DNA of 52,746 nucleotides from a bacterium (GTDB lineage Bacteria > Armatimonadota > Chthonomonadetes > Chthonomonadales > JAMCWF01), in contig JAKBZR010000002.1 in NCBI GenBank assembly GCA_021842405.1, positions 1-52,746 on the forward strand, in the 5' to 3' direction. The position numbers and the translations under genes were made by a program. Each line of letters opens with the position of its first letter. Position 1 is the stretch's first letter. The notes beneath the pieces are model-generated. The model made no database searches. It saw only the letters and a list, made by a program, of their open reading frames with translations, and was not told the origin of the DNA. Shown here piece after piece: positions 1-8,676 of this stretch.

Positions 1-1016
1 ATTTTCGGCTCCGACTTCAAAACCTGGCGCGTATAGGTCACTCCTTCCAGCAGTTGCCGCGCCATCGCCTCACCGGAAGCCATATTGGTGTCGCCCTCGA
101 TCCAGGTAGCGGTTATTGTCTCCCAGCGCCCCTCCTCGATCCGCTTCAATATTTTTTCAAAAAGCGCCGGTTCCTGCTCTCGGATCACTTCATAGGTTGC
201 CGGCTGACTGTGGCTGAAAGTCAGCTCCGGGTATTGATCCATCAGCGTCAGAACACTGCGCACATCCCGCTTAATCACCTCCACGGTATCGGGCCAGGTC
301 CACATCCAGTTCATATCAATATGGCTATGCCCGATCAGATGCACCGGGAAATTCTTAATGCGCTCAGACAACGGCTCCAGCTCTCCCGCCATTTTCTCCA
401 ATGAGGACGCCAATGCCTCATCGCTTAGGCTTTGAATATCCGGTGGAATCGCTTTTATCGCCCGTTCTACCTTTTCTAATTCCTTGTTATCGGTCGCAAA
501 CGCTTCCGCCAGGCTAAGCTGCGCCCAAGCCACATCGAGCGCCTCAAAACGCTTGCGCAGACGGGAAGTGGTCAGGTGGAAATTCAGCCAAGTGGTGGTT
601 TGAAAATTAGGCACTCGGACCGTTAGCTCGATCTCCGTGCTGGCGCCGGGACTTAAATTTGGTATGAGGGTAAATAGAGAAGGTCCGGCCGCAACTGGCA
701 CTCCCCCCTCCTCCAAAACAACTTTACCGTCCACTCGGATCGTAATTGGATACAGGGTGAAAAGCGTCGCCTCCAGTGAATCGCCGCCCAGTTCAACGCC
801 CATCGCGTTGGCGGGATGTTGAAGGCGGCACTTCAAAGTCAAGTTTTTCCCCGGCTCAATAACGAGATTGCGAAAATTGCCGACCCCATCGAGCTCCAAA
901 TGATCCGGCCCCGGCCCCTCGATCCGCTCCCATTGGGTGGCGGGAAAGCCGTTGATTACCGCATCAGCCGCACTCCTCAAGCGCCGGTACGCATTGAAAA
1001 TTGGTTTTGAAACCAT
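1..1016 (-). CDS. GH38 alpha-mannosidase, 5' part (runs off left edge)
   Basis: This gene is absent from the ORF track because its stop lies outside the window. It was read from the reverse complement as 338 open codons starting at ATG 1016-1014, with GAGG about 7 nt upstream. Residues 1 to about 215 form a beta-rich domain of the kind that precedes the catalytic barrel in bacterial GH38 enzymes. From about residue 224 comes HLIGHSHIDMNWMWTWPDT, whose HxHxD pattern carries zinc ligands of the GH38 barrel, and further on WIEGDTNMASGEAMARQLL, also typical of the family. The family hydrolyses alpha-mannosidic bonds. The nucleophile aspartate would lie outside the window. No signal peptide is seen, so the protein is probably cytoplasmic. 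Family assignment is firm; the exact substrate is unknown. Confidence 0.88.
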   Translation of the reverse strand, partial: MVSKPIFNAYRRLRSAADAVINGFPATQWERIEGPGPDHLELDGVGNFRNLVIEPGKNLTLKCRLQHPANAMGVELGGDSLEATLFTLYPITIRVDGKVVLEEGGVPVAAGPSLFTLIPNLSPGASTEIELTVRVPNFQTTTWLNFHLTTSRLRKRFEALDVAWAQLSLAEAFATDNKELEKVERAIKAIPPDIQSLSDEALASSLEKMAGELEPLSERIKNFPVHLIGHSHIDMNWMWTWPDTVEVIKRDVRSVLTLMDQYPELTFSHSQPATYEVIREQEPALFEKILKRIEEGRWETITATWIEGDTNMASGEAMARQLLEGVTYTRQVLKSEPK

Positions 1017-1085
1017 CCTTTACCTCACTCTTTTATTAATTGGGACATATATTAATAGACACATGAGAATTCACCCCCACCCTAA

Positions 1086-1138
1086 CCCTCCCCCTCAAGG
1101 GGGAGGGAAATATTCCCCTCTCCAAACTTGGAGCGGGG
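1086..1138. repeat. Tandem hairpin repeat (CCCTAACCCTCCCCC type)
   Basis: The 277-bp gap between the mannosidase start and the lptD stop holds a perfect 9-bp stem CCCTCCCCC / GGGGGAGGG with loop TCAA (1086-1107). A second weaker stem follows, CTCCAA-AC-TTGGAG flanked by CCCC/GGGG, up to about 1138. The lead-in CACCCTAACCCTCCCC recurs at 6223-6240. No gene was found in the gap. It may act as a transcript 3' end, but no T-tract follows. Confidence 0.6.
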
Positions 1139-1293
1139 ACAGAGGTGAGAGCCTTCCAACTAAATTATTCAGAGAACACAATCCATTCATAATGTCAAAT
1201 ATATTACGTCCGGCGTAATAACCAGTTAAAGCAATCGAACATTCAGTAAATAACTTATCCCTTCGAGTACGAAAATCCTGCAACAAAGCAAAA

Positions 1294-3588
1294 TCAGTAA
1301 ATCCCGCCCACGCTGGTATCAATCGCCTGCCCGAACTGTCCGATGCCAAACTGATTGGATACGGGAAACGCATTGATCTGCAGCGTGAAGTAGAGCGAGC
1401 GATCGGTGCGGAAGCCGAAAGGGTTATTGATGTAGGTTACGCCCATCGTCAGGCATCCGTAGTTGCGAGTGAGCTGAAAATCCTGGCTCATGAAACGCCC
1501 GATATAGCCGTTATATTGAAAGAGGGCAACCAGTCGCCACACCTTGGCGAACGGCAGGTTGAGGTAGCCGTTGATGTTGCCGAAAGTATGTAACTGGGCA
1601 TCGTATCGAGTAACCAGATCGAGCGCCAGCTTGTCGGGACCGCGGGCGTGAAACATGCTGGTGACGGCGATAAATCGGTTGGAATTCGGATCGTAAGTGA
1701 TAAGGTTTTGCCACTGAAAAAAACGACTTGGCTTGAAGAGCAGGTTGGCGGATAAGGTCTGCCATGCGGTGGTTCCAAAACCGGTTTGGTTAAAATCATA
1801 GCCGACTCTCGCGGTTGCCTGGAAGTGGGAATCGCTGAGCAAACCGAGATCGGCATTGATCGCATTATAGCCACCCTGCACGTCAAAGTTAAAGGGAGTC
1901 CCGCCCTCTGCGTGCTGGTAGGTGTAGTTGATATTCAAGCCTGATCCCTTGCCCCAACCTTGAGTTAAGTCGGTCGTATTTTGTAAAACGTATTGGGCGA
2001 AGCCGTCGGCATAAAAAAATTGGCGGAAGCCAAAGCTGGTCGTTAGATGGGTGGAGCGGGTTAATTGATTGGTCATGTTGTTCAAATTCATGCTGAAAGC
2101 TGCGCGTTCGGTTGCGACGTTTTGATTAAATTGCGGCTCGATGTAACGCCCGAAACCGAGACCAAGCGTGAGCGGCAGTTTAGATAAAAAACCGCTGGTG
2201 AACCGGTAATTATTTAGGTTGACCTCGGGTAATCGCTGAACGCCGCTGAAAAACGATTCAGAGGATTGGCGGCCCACCGGCGTAGTCCGATTCGCGATGA
2301 AGGTTAAAGTATAGTTGTTTTCGTGGTTATCCAGCTCAAAGCGCGAGTCAAGCTGTTGAACCAGGCTGGATATTCCCTGCCCACCGGAGCTGTAGCGGGT
2401 GAGGTTAAAATTGGAGGCCAGTGAAGTGTGGGAACCGAACTGTGCGGAATCACTGAGAGTGGCCGCATAAGAGTGCGTGCTGAATCCGCTTGAATCGTTG
2501 GCCAGTCTGGAAAGATTCAAAGAAAGCTGACTATTGCTGGTGTGCCGGGTGAGACCGAAGCGAGTATTGAAGACGGTGCTGTTCGATAGGCTGAGGTAGC
2601 TATTTCGCTGATAGTCGGCGCCGATATTCATCGCATAGCCCGCGCCAAGCGTTTGTTGATTGTTCAGGTTGGCCGATAGGTTGTTGGAGCTTCCGCTGGT
2701 CGGAATATCGTAAAGCATCAACCCGCCAACCATCTTCGCCAAATCCCAGTTTTGATTGATGCCAAGCCCGATCCCTTTCTTTTCCATCGCATCCACCCTG
2801 AAAATTCCCGGCGCCTTACTCGACAGCAGGTAGTTCAATGCGGTTTTGACATAAAAGCCCTCATCGGCAGAGCGCCCTATGCTCGGAGTGTAGGTGGATC
2901 GGTGCGGTTGAAATCGCTCATTCAATGGCAACACTAATACCGGCAATGTGAGTATCGGATGGCCGAACAAATCGAAACCAACCCGCTTTAAAATGGCCCT
3001 CTTGCCGGGAATGACCTCAATTGAACCGGCATGAAACTCATAGTGGGGCTTAGGAGCGGGGCACGTGGTTAAGTTGGTGTTGGTCGCGTTGATTTTTTGT
3101 GTTGATTGCCCGCTCACTTCACCGCCCGAAATGAAGAGCGGCGAGATGAGACGGTTTTGTAGAAACTCCGGCGACAAAGTGATGCTGGGGTGATCAATCT
3201 CGTAGGTACGGCGTTTCGGATAAAAGACGATCCGATCACCGGTCGCGGTAAGGCCCCGGTAGACCAGTTGCGTATTACCGGTTAAAACCACCTGAGCGCG
3301 AACGTTGCCGGCTAGGCGATTGCCGGTCAGGATGTACTCCCCTACCTGAAAAGTTACGTGTCCGCTCGCGCTGATGTCACCGGTTGCATCGTTAAAGCGA
3401 ATATGGTCGGCGGTAGCCAGCCCATATTCCGGTCCCGGCGGCTGCATCGGCGGCAAAAGAGATGAGGGTGACGGGGTGATGATTGGGCCGCTATTTGGAG
3501 GCGTCGCAATGGGAACGGCGGCCGCGCCCAGTAATGGGGCACACCAGAGGATAATTGCGGGTAACCCTCCCTTGAACCAGTTCCTCAC
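1294..3588 (-). CDS. lptD: LPS-assembly protein LptD-like outer-membrane barrel
   Basis: A 764-aa protein. The N-terminus has a signal peptide (basic start, hydrophobic stretch ending near residue 25), then a proline-rich linker. An OstA/LptA-like beta-jellyroll follows from about residue 55 to 130, seen in DHIRFNDATGDISASGHVTF. The junction resembles canonical LptD: a TTCPAPKPHYEFHAGSIEV stretch followed by HPILTLPVLVLPL. Residues 215-764 are a long series of amphipathic strands rich in aromatic and Asn/Ser residues, fitting the translocon barrel that inserts lipopolysaccharide into the outer leaflet. It starts with GTG overlapping the TGA of the lptF/G gene by 4 bp (GTGA), so the two are translationally coupled. 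Sequence is diverged from proteobacterial LptD, as expected outside that phylum. The lptD symbol is by architecture. Confidence 0.82.
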   Translation of the reverse strand: MRNWFKGGLPAIILWCAPLLGAAAVPIATPPNSGPIITPSPSSLLPPMQPPGPEYGLATADHIRFNDATGDISASGHVTFQVGEYILTGNRLAGNVRAQVVLTGNTQLVYRGLTATGDRIVFYPKRRTYEIDHPSITLSPEFLQNRLISPLFISGGEVSGQSTQKINATNTNLTTCPAPKPHYEFHAGSIEVIPGKRAILKRVGFDLFGHPILTLPVLVLPLNERFQPHRSTYTPSIGRSADEGFYVKTALNYLLSSKAPGIFRVDAMEKKGIGLGINQNWDLAKMVGGLMLYDIPTSGSSNNLSANLNNQQTLGAGYAMNIGADYQRNSYLSLSNSTVFNTRFGLTRHTSNSQLSLNLSRLANDSSGFSTHSYAATLSDSAQFGSHTSLASNFNLTRYSSGGQGISSLVQQLDSRFELDNHENNYTLTFIANRTTPVGRQSSESFFSGVQRLPEVNLNNYRFTSGFLSKLPLTLGLGFGRYIEPQFNQNVATERAAFSMNLNNMTNQLTRSTHLTTSFGFRQFFYADGFAQYVLQNTTDLTQGWGKGSGLNINYTYQHAEGGTPFNFDVQGGYNAINADLGLLSDSHFQATARVGYDFNQTGFGTTAWQTLSANLLFKPSRFFQWQNLITYDPNSNRFIAVTSMFHARGPDKLALDLVTRYDAQLHTFGNINGYLNLPFAKVWRLVALFQYNGYIGRFMSQDFQLTRNYGCLTMGVTYINNPFGFRTDRSLYFTLQINAFPVSNQFGIGQFGQAIDTSVGGIY

Positions 3589-4691
3589 TCCTCACCCCGA
3601 AGCACGACCAACCCTGCCAGCACAAAGAGGATGTCTTGGGACCAAGCCGCGATAAGCGGCGGCAGCAGCCCCTGGTAACCCAGTATCTTGGACAGCAACA
3701 TTGTGTTCCAGTATACGAAAACCAATATAATGGAGAGCAAAACGCCGGTGAAGTTTCCGGTGCGCGCGAACCGCAAGCTCAACGGCGGACAGCAGATCGC
3801 GAAAACCAGGCAACTGAACGGCACCGAGAGCTTAAAGTAGTAATCCAACAAGTCGTTCGGATTCACGCCGCCGGCCTTTCTCTCTTCTACCAAGCGATGG
3901 CCGAGTTGACTGAAGCTCATCGTCGAGGAGGATGAATAGAAGGGAAGCTGTAGTTGGATGAGGATGAAGTTTTGCTCCGCGATTCGGAAATTGATAATCC
4001 ACTGCTTGGCTTTGATAAACTGCTCCTCCAAGCCGTTATGCAGGTAATTGTGTACGAAGACGTCATGCAGATCCCAGATACCGTTCCGATAAGTCCCCCA
4101 CTTCGCAAACGCGATCCTCGGCAAGGAGTTGTCAGCGCTGTCGCCGATTTGGCCGATCATCACGTTATAGGTTTGCACGCCATTCTTTGCCAACACCATT
4201 CGGCCTACGTAGGCGATATAGCGATGATCCGGCGATTCCACCCAAGTTCTCTCCTGGGGAACCAAGTAGTGCAGATTTCGGGAAATGGAGGCGAGCGTCG
4301 CCTCCATCTGCCGGTTTGACAAAGGCACTAGGTTCTCCCCTAAAAAGAAGTCCAAGACGGACAGCACTAGACCAATGATGAAGATAGGCAGAAAGATTCG
4401 TTTTAAGGAGATACCGGAACTTCGCATAACCGTAATTTCGCTGTCCCGGGTTAAACGGCTCACCGCCAGCGATGCTGCGATTGCGGTGGCAACTGGCATC
4501 GTCATATGAATTAAATAGGGTAAAAAATAGACGACTACACGAGCAACATCGCTCGCTGCAATGTGGTAGCTTAAAAAGATGCCGGCGTTGTTGTAGAGAA
4601 CGGTGCCGGTCAGCATAAGCACGACGGCAAACTGACCAATCAGGGAAGGGATTATCAGTTCGCGGATCAGATAGCGGTCCAGCGTTTTCAT
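3585..4691 (-). CDS. LptF/LptG family permease (YjgP/YjgQ)
   Basis: A 368-aa inner-membrane protein beginning MKTLDRYLIRELIIP, the usual opening of LptF/LptG permeases. There are three N-terminal membrane spans, then the motif AASLAVSRLTRDSEITVMRS, which corresponds to the conserved cytoplasmic coupling region. A periplasmic beta-jellyroll spans about residues 125-260 and three C-terminal spans follow. The family extracts lipopolysaccharide from the inner membrane together with the LptB ATPase; LptB is not in the window. It cannot be assigned to LptF or LptG from one copy. It is coupled to lptD by a 4-bp overlap. A promoter-like sequence lies 7 nt upstream of the ATG with no room for a leader. 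Confidence 0.9.
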   Translation of the reverse strand: MKTLDRYLIRELIIPSLIGQFAVVLMLTGTVLYNNAGIFLSYHIAASDVARVVVYFLPYLIHMTMPVATAIAASLAVSRLTRDSEITVMRSSGISLKRIFLPIFIIGLVLSVLDFFLGENLVPLSNRQMEATLASISRNLHYLVPQERTWVESPDHRYIAYVGRMVLAKNGVQTYNVMIGQIGDSADNSLPRIAFAKWGTYRNGIWDLHDVFVHNYLHNGLEEQFIKAKQWIINFRIAEQNFILIQLQLPFYSSSSTMSFSQLGHRLVEERKAGGVNPNDLLDYYFKLSVPFSCLVFAICCPPLSLRFARTGNFTGVLLSIILVFVYWNTMLLSKILGYQGLLPPLIAAWSQDILFVLAGLVVLRGEE

Positions 4692-4698
4692 AGGCTGG

Positions 4699-4727
4699 AT
4701 TATAACACCGAGCAGCTTCAGCGTAAA
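4699..4727 (-). promoter_or_regulatory. Sigma-70-type promoter for lptF/G-lptD, apparently leaderless
   Basis: On the minus strand TTTACG (4727-4722), a 17-nt spacer and a perfect TATAAT (4704-4699) are followed by only 7 nt before the ATG at 4691. Transcription would start at or next to the start codon. No ribosome binding site fits between. The -35 lies close to the end of the PHP gene. Confidence 0.6.
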
Positions 4728-5395
4728 GGAAGCGGCGGCATTTTAAGTCGTTGCATCAGATTCTGAGGTGATTCCACCAATACACGACGCGCCATTTCAC
4801 CCGTTAGGCCTGCCTCCTCCGCCAACTGATCAGCGAGTGCTTCCGTTAAAATCTCACCGGGGTCATGGGCATTGCTGGAGATGATCAATGGCGCATTGGC
4901 TGTGATCCCAATTGATGCCACCTGAGCATTCGCATCACGATAGCAAGAGCGCCCGCTCAGCTCAATATAAACACCGTTCCGGTGAGCGGTTTCTGTCACT
5001 TCTTCCGTCAGTGCGCCCGGGTGAGCCAGGATATCCACATGCGCGGAGCCGACCGCCGCCAGATTCGTTCCCGGCTCAACTCCAACCGCCCCTTCTCCAT
5101 GCACCACTACCAGCTTTATGCCCACGAATTTTGCCTCCATTGCGATATCGGGGATCACAATGGGAGGTATATGAGTGAGCTCAACCCCAGCAATGCTTAC
5201 GATACCCCAATGCCGCTGAGCTAACTCAACATCGCGGCTGAGCTGTTCCACCAACGCGCGCAATCCCCCCACCCCGCAGTGGTCGGTAATTGCAACCGCA
5301 GATGCGCCGTTGTGATGCGCCGTTCGTATCATCTCCAGCGTAGTCGCGCTGCCATCACTCCATAGGGTATGGATATGAAAATCGGTAAATGCCAT
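4718..5395 (-). CDS. PHP-domain metal-dependent hydrolase (histidinol-phosphatase-like)
   Basis: About 225 aa, a stand-alone PHP domain. Metal-ligand motifs appear in family order: FHIHTLWSDG (HxH and Asp) near the N-terminus, ITDHCG, GVELTH, VVVHGE, DILAHPG and finally SNAHD. The family uses two or three metal ions to cleave phosphoesters. The combination GVELTHIPP, VVVHGE and VDILAHPG resembles proteins annotated as histidinol-phosphate phosphatase domain proteins, but no his genes are near, so the substrate is unknown. The track starts at GTG 5404; ATG 5395 (MAFTDFHIHT) was preferred as the PHP domain begins right there, although neither start has a strong ribosome binding site. Confidence 0.8.
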   Translation of the reverse strand: MAFTDFHIHTLWSDGSATTLEMIRTAHHNGASAVAITDHCGVGGLRALVEQLSRDVELAQRHWGIVSIAGVELTHIPPIVIPDIAMEAKFVGIKLVVVHGEGAVGVEPGTNLAAVGSAHVDILAHPGALTEEVTETAHRNGVYIELSGRSCYRDANAQVASIGITANAPLIISSNAHDPGEILTEALADQLAEEAGLTGEMARRVLVESPQNLMQRLKMPPLPLR

Positions 5396-5485
5396 ACTCA
5401 CCACTACCCGATCCGGTGGGCGGTGAAAAGCCCAAAAATCATTCCATACACCAAATGATCAGCCGGGATTGAGATGGCCAGTTGG

Positions 5486-6001
5486 TTAAAAAGCCTTCCC
5501 GACCATAACGGAGAGACCATCCACCCGGCCGGTGCTGAAGTGGGCAACTACGTCGTAGTTCAACTCCAGAAAGGCGCCGTGTCCGAGAGACGTACCGGCA
5601 ATAAAGCGCACGCCGATGCGGCTTTCGGTTCCGGACCCCTTCAGATGGCCGGTATATAGCCCGGCACCCACTCCAAGGTAGAGCGGCCCCAACGGGGCTT
5701 GCCAGATCTCCGAGTAGGTGATCGGGATCACATAGCTACCGCCGTTCCACTCGTAATCAATCCCAACTCGGCTTTGTAGCCCAGGGATGAGCGAGATTGC
5801 CGGCAAGTCGGCATCGGCGCCCAATTTAATCCAGGTTCCGCTCCCAATTGAAGAATCGGTTGGGAATAGCGCTCCGATCTTCAGCCGAATGTTCGGGAAG
5901 CTCTGCTGCCCCATCTGGGCTACAGCGGGACGCGAGCCCATCATGATAAGGGCGGCAGCCACCAAAAGCCATTGTCCTGTTCGAAGCCATGCAAACCGCA
6001 A
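5486..6001 (-). CDS. Small exported beta-barrel-like protein of unknown function
   Basis: A 171-aa protein with a clear Sec signal peptide (MRFAWLRTGQWLLVAAALIM, predicted cleavage after the AVA near residue 28). The mature part consists of alternating short strands with Gly/Tyr/Phe turns (LKIGALFP, YLGVGAGLYTG, GVRFIAGTSLG, FLELNYDVVAHF) and ends in aromatic AF, a pattern typical of small outer-membrane barrels of the OmpA/OmpW fold class. AAAGGA lies about 5 nt before the ATG. It lies 90 bp upstream of the PHP gene on the same strand. No specific family is recognised. Confidence 0.65.
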   Translation of the reverse strand: MRFAWLRTGQWLLVAAALIMMGSRPAVAQMGQQSFPNIRLKIGALFPTDSSIGSGTWIKLGADADLPAISLIPGLQSRVGIDYEWNGGSYVIPITYSEIWQAPLGPLYLGVGAGLYTGHLKGSGTESRIGVRFIAGTSLGHGAFLELNYDVVAHFSTGRVDGLSVMVGKAF

Positions 6002-6171
6002 TGCTAGTCCTTTCTGGCCGGCGGCACAAACTGACCCTTCGGTGTAGTCTCCCGGCCCAATCGTTTGATTTCATCATGCTGGTCTCTTTAGTGCATCCTA
6101 TACGACCACTGACAAATATTGCAGCGAGCCAGCAATCAGAGTATAACCTAATCTTGGATATTTATGTCAAT

Positions 6172-6374
6172 GAATGAGTTCAGTTCTCTGGGAATCATTT
6201 ACGACCATATTGGATGCACCCTCACCCTAACCCTCCCCCGTAAACGGGGGAGGGGATTAAGAGGGACTGGTGAAGGAGATTGCTTCGCTTCGCTCGCAAT
6301 GATACCCTCTCCGCTTGCGGGGAGGGCCAGGGTGGGGGCGAACGAAAATCACTCCCTGAGAACTGAACTCTTAC
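6172..6374. mobile_element. Miniature inverted-repeat element, copy 1, with 8-bp target duplication
   Basis: A 203-bp non-coding element. Near-terminal 25-bp inverted repeats at 6176-6200 (GAGTTCAGTTCTCTGGGAAT...) and 6346-6370 differ at 3 of 25 positions. Directly outside the element lie identical 8-bp direct repeats ATGTCAAT at 6164-6171 and 6375-6382, the signature of transposition. The right terminus reads GTAAGAGTTCAG inward. The interior has a 10-bp perfect GC hairpin (6231-6254), a segment ending in TCGCAATGA and a second hairpin (about 6305-6327). No transposase is encoded. GTAA ends and 8-bp duplications recall IS66-family ends as I remember them; this is inference. The element fills most of the 475-bp gap 6002-6476. 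Confidence 0.82.
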
Positions 6375-6476
6375 ATGTCAATCTGCGATACGGGTTCATG
6401 TGATATTATTTATGTTCACCTAAAATCGGCTGATGCACAGTATGGAGGTGCATTTCATGATCGGAAGGAGCTGAGC

Positions 6477-8516
6477 GTGTCTTTTAAACGAGCAACGCGG
6501 CGTGAGTTTCTGCAAATCGCGGCCGGTGGCGCGACTGGGTTGGGGCTTACCTCTGTCATTTGGGAGTTGGCGGGTGCGGAGACCGCAGTCGGCGATCCCC
6601 CGTCTCCGGAATCCTCCCAACGCATCGGGCCTACGTTAATACCCTTTTACACCGGCAATCTAAGCGTTGATATCTTTATGTATTACTGGGGAACCGCTAA
6701 AGGTTCGGGCACCGGTATCAGCGACGTAACACCCGATCTTATTGAAACTCTCCATCAAATCAGTGTTTTTGCCGATACCGACTACCTAGCATGGTGCATT
6801 TCTGAAAAGGAAAAGGGCGTATGGGACTTTGCATACTATCAAGAAAACGCCCGTCGTCTCCACCAGTCCGGATTGCAATATGACGTATTCTGTTGGGTTC
6901 ACTTTCCACCGAAGTGGGCGGTGGAAGGGGTGGATTTCACGCCTTACGTTGACCTCGAAAGCGGTCAGCCAACGAGGCAGGTTTCCGCCTGGGATCCAAA
7001 CCTCCCTCATATCTACGGCAGATACTACGCGGAGCTGAAGGAGCATTTGGGCGATCAAATTGATTTCCTCCGCGTCGCTTACCCTTCGGAGTATGGTGAA
7101 ATCGGCTATCCTAACGGCATGACCAATTGGTTGGTTCCGCAAGTGTACCCTCACCCGGGATACTGGTGCGCGGACCGATATGCGAAGGCCGACTACCAAA
7201 AGGTTTTCCTGGCTCGCTATGGCTCATTGGATGCCTTGAATCGCGCTTGGGGGACTGGTTTTGCAACGGCGGAAGAGATCACATTTCCGGCGGTTAAGGG
7301 CAACCTCACGGCTAAAAAGGCTCGTGTTCCAGCCAACATTCAAGCGAGACGATATTGGCTTGATTTTGTTAACTGGTTTCAGGATCATGTGAATCGCTGT
7401 TTCCGGGAGATCAGTCGCGTAGTCCGCCGCAATTTTCCCGATAAAAAGCAGATCGGCAGCTTGGGATATGGCAGTGAGAAGGTCTGTTACGGAAACGATA
7501 CCAGTCGGCATGTGAAAATGCTTCACACGGAGCGTGTATCCGCACAAACGCCAGGCGCCATCGGTTACTTTGCGACCCGCCGCGTGTCGAGCGCATGCCA
7601 TTTCTATCACACCGGCTACTACACCGAGCCGCCGGGCGATGTGGACCCGATGGATGAGGTGAAGCGGATATGGATGGATGCCAGCAACGGAGCTCAGGTC
7701 TACTTCGACTATCCACAGAACTTAAAGCGCGCCATCCCGGAGTTCATAAAATATAAAATCCATTTAAACGGACGGCGCTCACTGACCGATGTCGCCTATT
7801 TCTTCCCCAGCAGCTCGTTTTGGCTGGAGCCGGATATGGATTGGCCGACCCATACCTATGCAGTGGCTGAGGCGCTCCGAAATCAATTGGACTTTGAAAT
7901 TATAGACGAACTGATGATCCAGGACGGCGCTCTCGATGCGATGGGAATTCATACATTGGTGTGGGTGGAGGGTAACTTGGTCGCCGATAAGACATTGAGC
8001 GCCGTTCATCATTGGATTGAGCGGGGTGGATCGCTCATTCGAAGAGGAACGGGTCTTGTTTACGACCTGGACGGCCAAGAGGCTCATTGGATAAATCGGC
8101 TGCCAGCCGGCCAATTCTCCGACAATTTACGGAGCGTTTGGGGCTCTTCCCATCATCCGCTGGGGGCCGGCACCGTGATTGTAATTGACGTGCCAGATAC
8201 CGAGTTGGCTCATTTCATTGACTGTGTTCCGGAGTTTTCAGTTAACCGTACTGCTTATGATGCCCGCTCATTCGTAAATGCGGTTATGCTGAACCACTCC
8301 AAAGCTCCAACCGTTTTCCCCAGTCTTTTTTCCGATCGGATACTCTATCTAAACGATTCGCGAACCGATCGAGTGGAATTTTCGGTTCAACTGAGGCAAG
8401 CCGATTTTCAAAAGCGGGGCTTACCGGTCCCAGAGCCACTCTCAACCACTATGAAGCTGCCTCCTCGCAGCATTGGGGTTATCTGGCTGAAAAGTAAACA
8501 AAATCGAACTGCCTGA
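6477..8516 (+). CDS. Tat-exported clan GH-A glycosidase, GH42-like beta-galactosidase architecture
   Basis: Start set at GTG 6477, not the track's 6375, because GGAAGGAG sits 6-8 nt upstream and the protein then opens with a twin-arginine signal, ATRREFLQIAAGG. The 6375 start would lie inside the mobile element's flank. The 679-aa product has a TIM-barrel glycosidase region at about residues 50-420. AWDPNLPHIYGRYYAELKEH and RVAYPSEYGEIGY hold the likely acid/base glutamate, and RYGSLDALNRAWGT is the usual GH42 helix. After it comes a Rossmann-like domain (DVAYFFPSSSFW to WIERGGSLIRRGTG) like the GH42 trimerisation domain. Export through Tat suggests a cofactor-free but prefolded extracytoplasmic enzyme. 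The substrate is not determinable here. Confidence 0.75.
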   Translation: MSFKRATRREFLQIAAGGATGLGLTSVIWELAGAETAVGDPPSPESSQRIGPTLIPFYTGNLSVDIFMYYWGTAKGSGTGISDVTPDLIETLHQISVFADTDYLAWCISEKEKGVWDFAYYQENARRLHQSGLQYDVFCWVHFPPKWAVEGVDFTPYVDLESGQPTRQVSAWDPNLPHIYGRYYAELKEHLGDQIDFLRVAYPSEYGEIGYPNGMTNWLVPQVYPHPGYWCADRYAKADYQKVFLARYGSLDALNRAWGTGFATAEEITFPAVKGNLTAKKARVPANIQARRYWLDFVNWFQDHVNRCFREISRVVRRNFPDKKQIGSLGYGSEKVCYGNDTSRHVKMLHTERVSAQTPGAIGYFATRRVSSACHFYHTGYYTEPPGDVDPMDEVKRIWMDASNGAQVYFDYPQNLKRAIPEFIKYKIHLNGRRSLTDVAYFFPSSSFWLEPDMDWPTHTYAVAEALRNQLDFEIIDELMIQDGALDAMGIHTLVWVEGNLVADKTLSAVHHWIERGGSLIRRGTGLVYDLDGQEAHWINRLPAGQFSDNLRSVWGSSHHPLGAGTVIVIDVPDTELAHFIDCVPEFSVNRTAYDARSFVNAVMLNHSKAPTVFPSLFSDRILYLNDSRTDRVEFSVQLRQADFQKRGLPVPEPLSTTMKLPPRSIGVIWLKSKQNRTA

Positions 8517-8676
8517 AATTCAAATTTACAAACCTTAATGAAAAGGTTCCGGCGGAAGAATTGATATCCACCAGTGCCTGGATGGTAGCGTCATCCAACT
8601 TGAAACTCCGAACCGCTCTGAATTTCCGCTTTTACCGATCATGAGCGGGCAAGCTCAGCCTTAGCTGACCGTCTCC

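Noticed and set aside
5406-5522. Short minus-strand ORF of about 38 codons with a hydrophobic end (VYGMIFGLFTAHRIG) between the exported protein and the PHP gene
   Set aside because: It starts inside the 3' end of the upstream gene, has no ribosome binding site and no recognisable relatives; it may be chance.
8529-8546. AACCTT/AAGGTT stem after the Tat-exported glycosidase as a terminator
   Set aside because: The stem is short and AT-rich and no T-tract follows.
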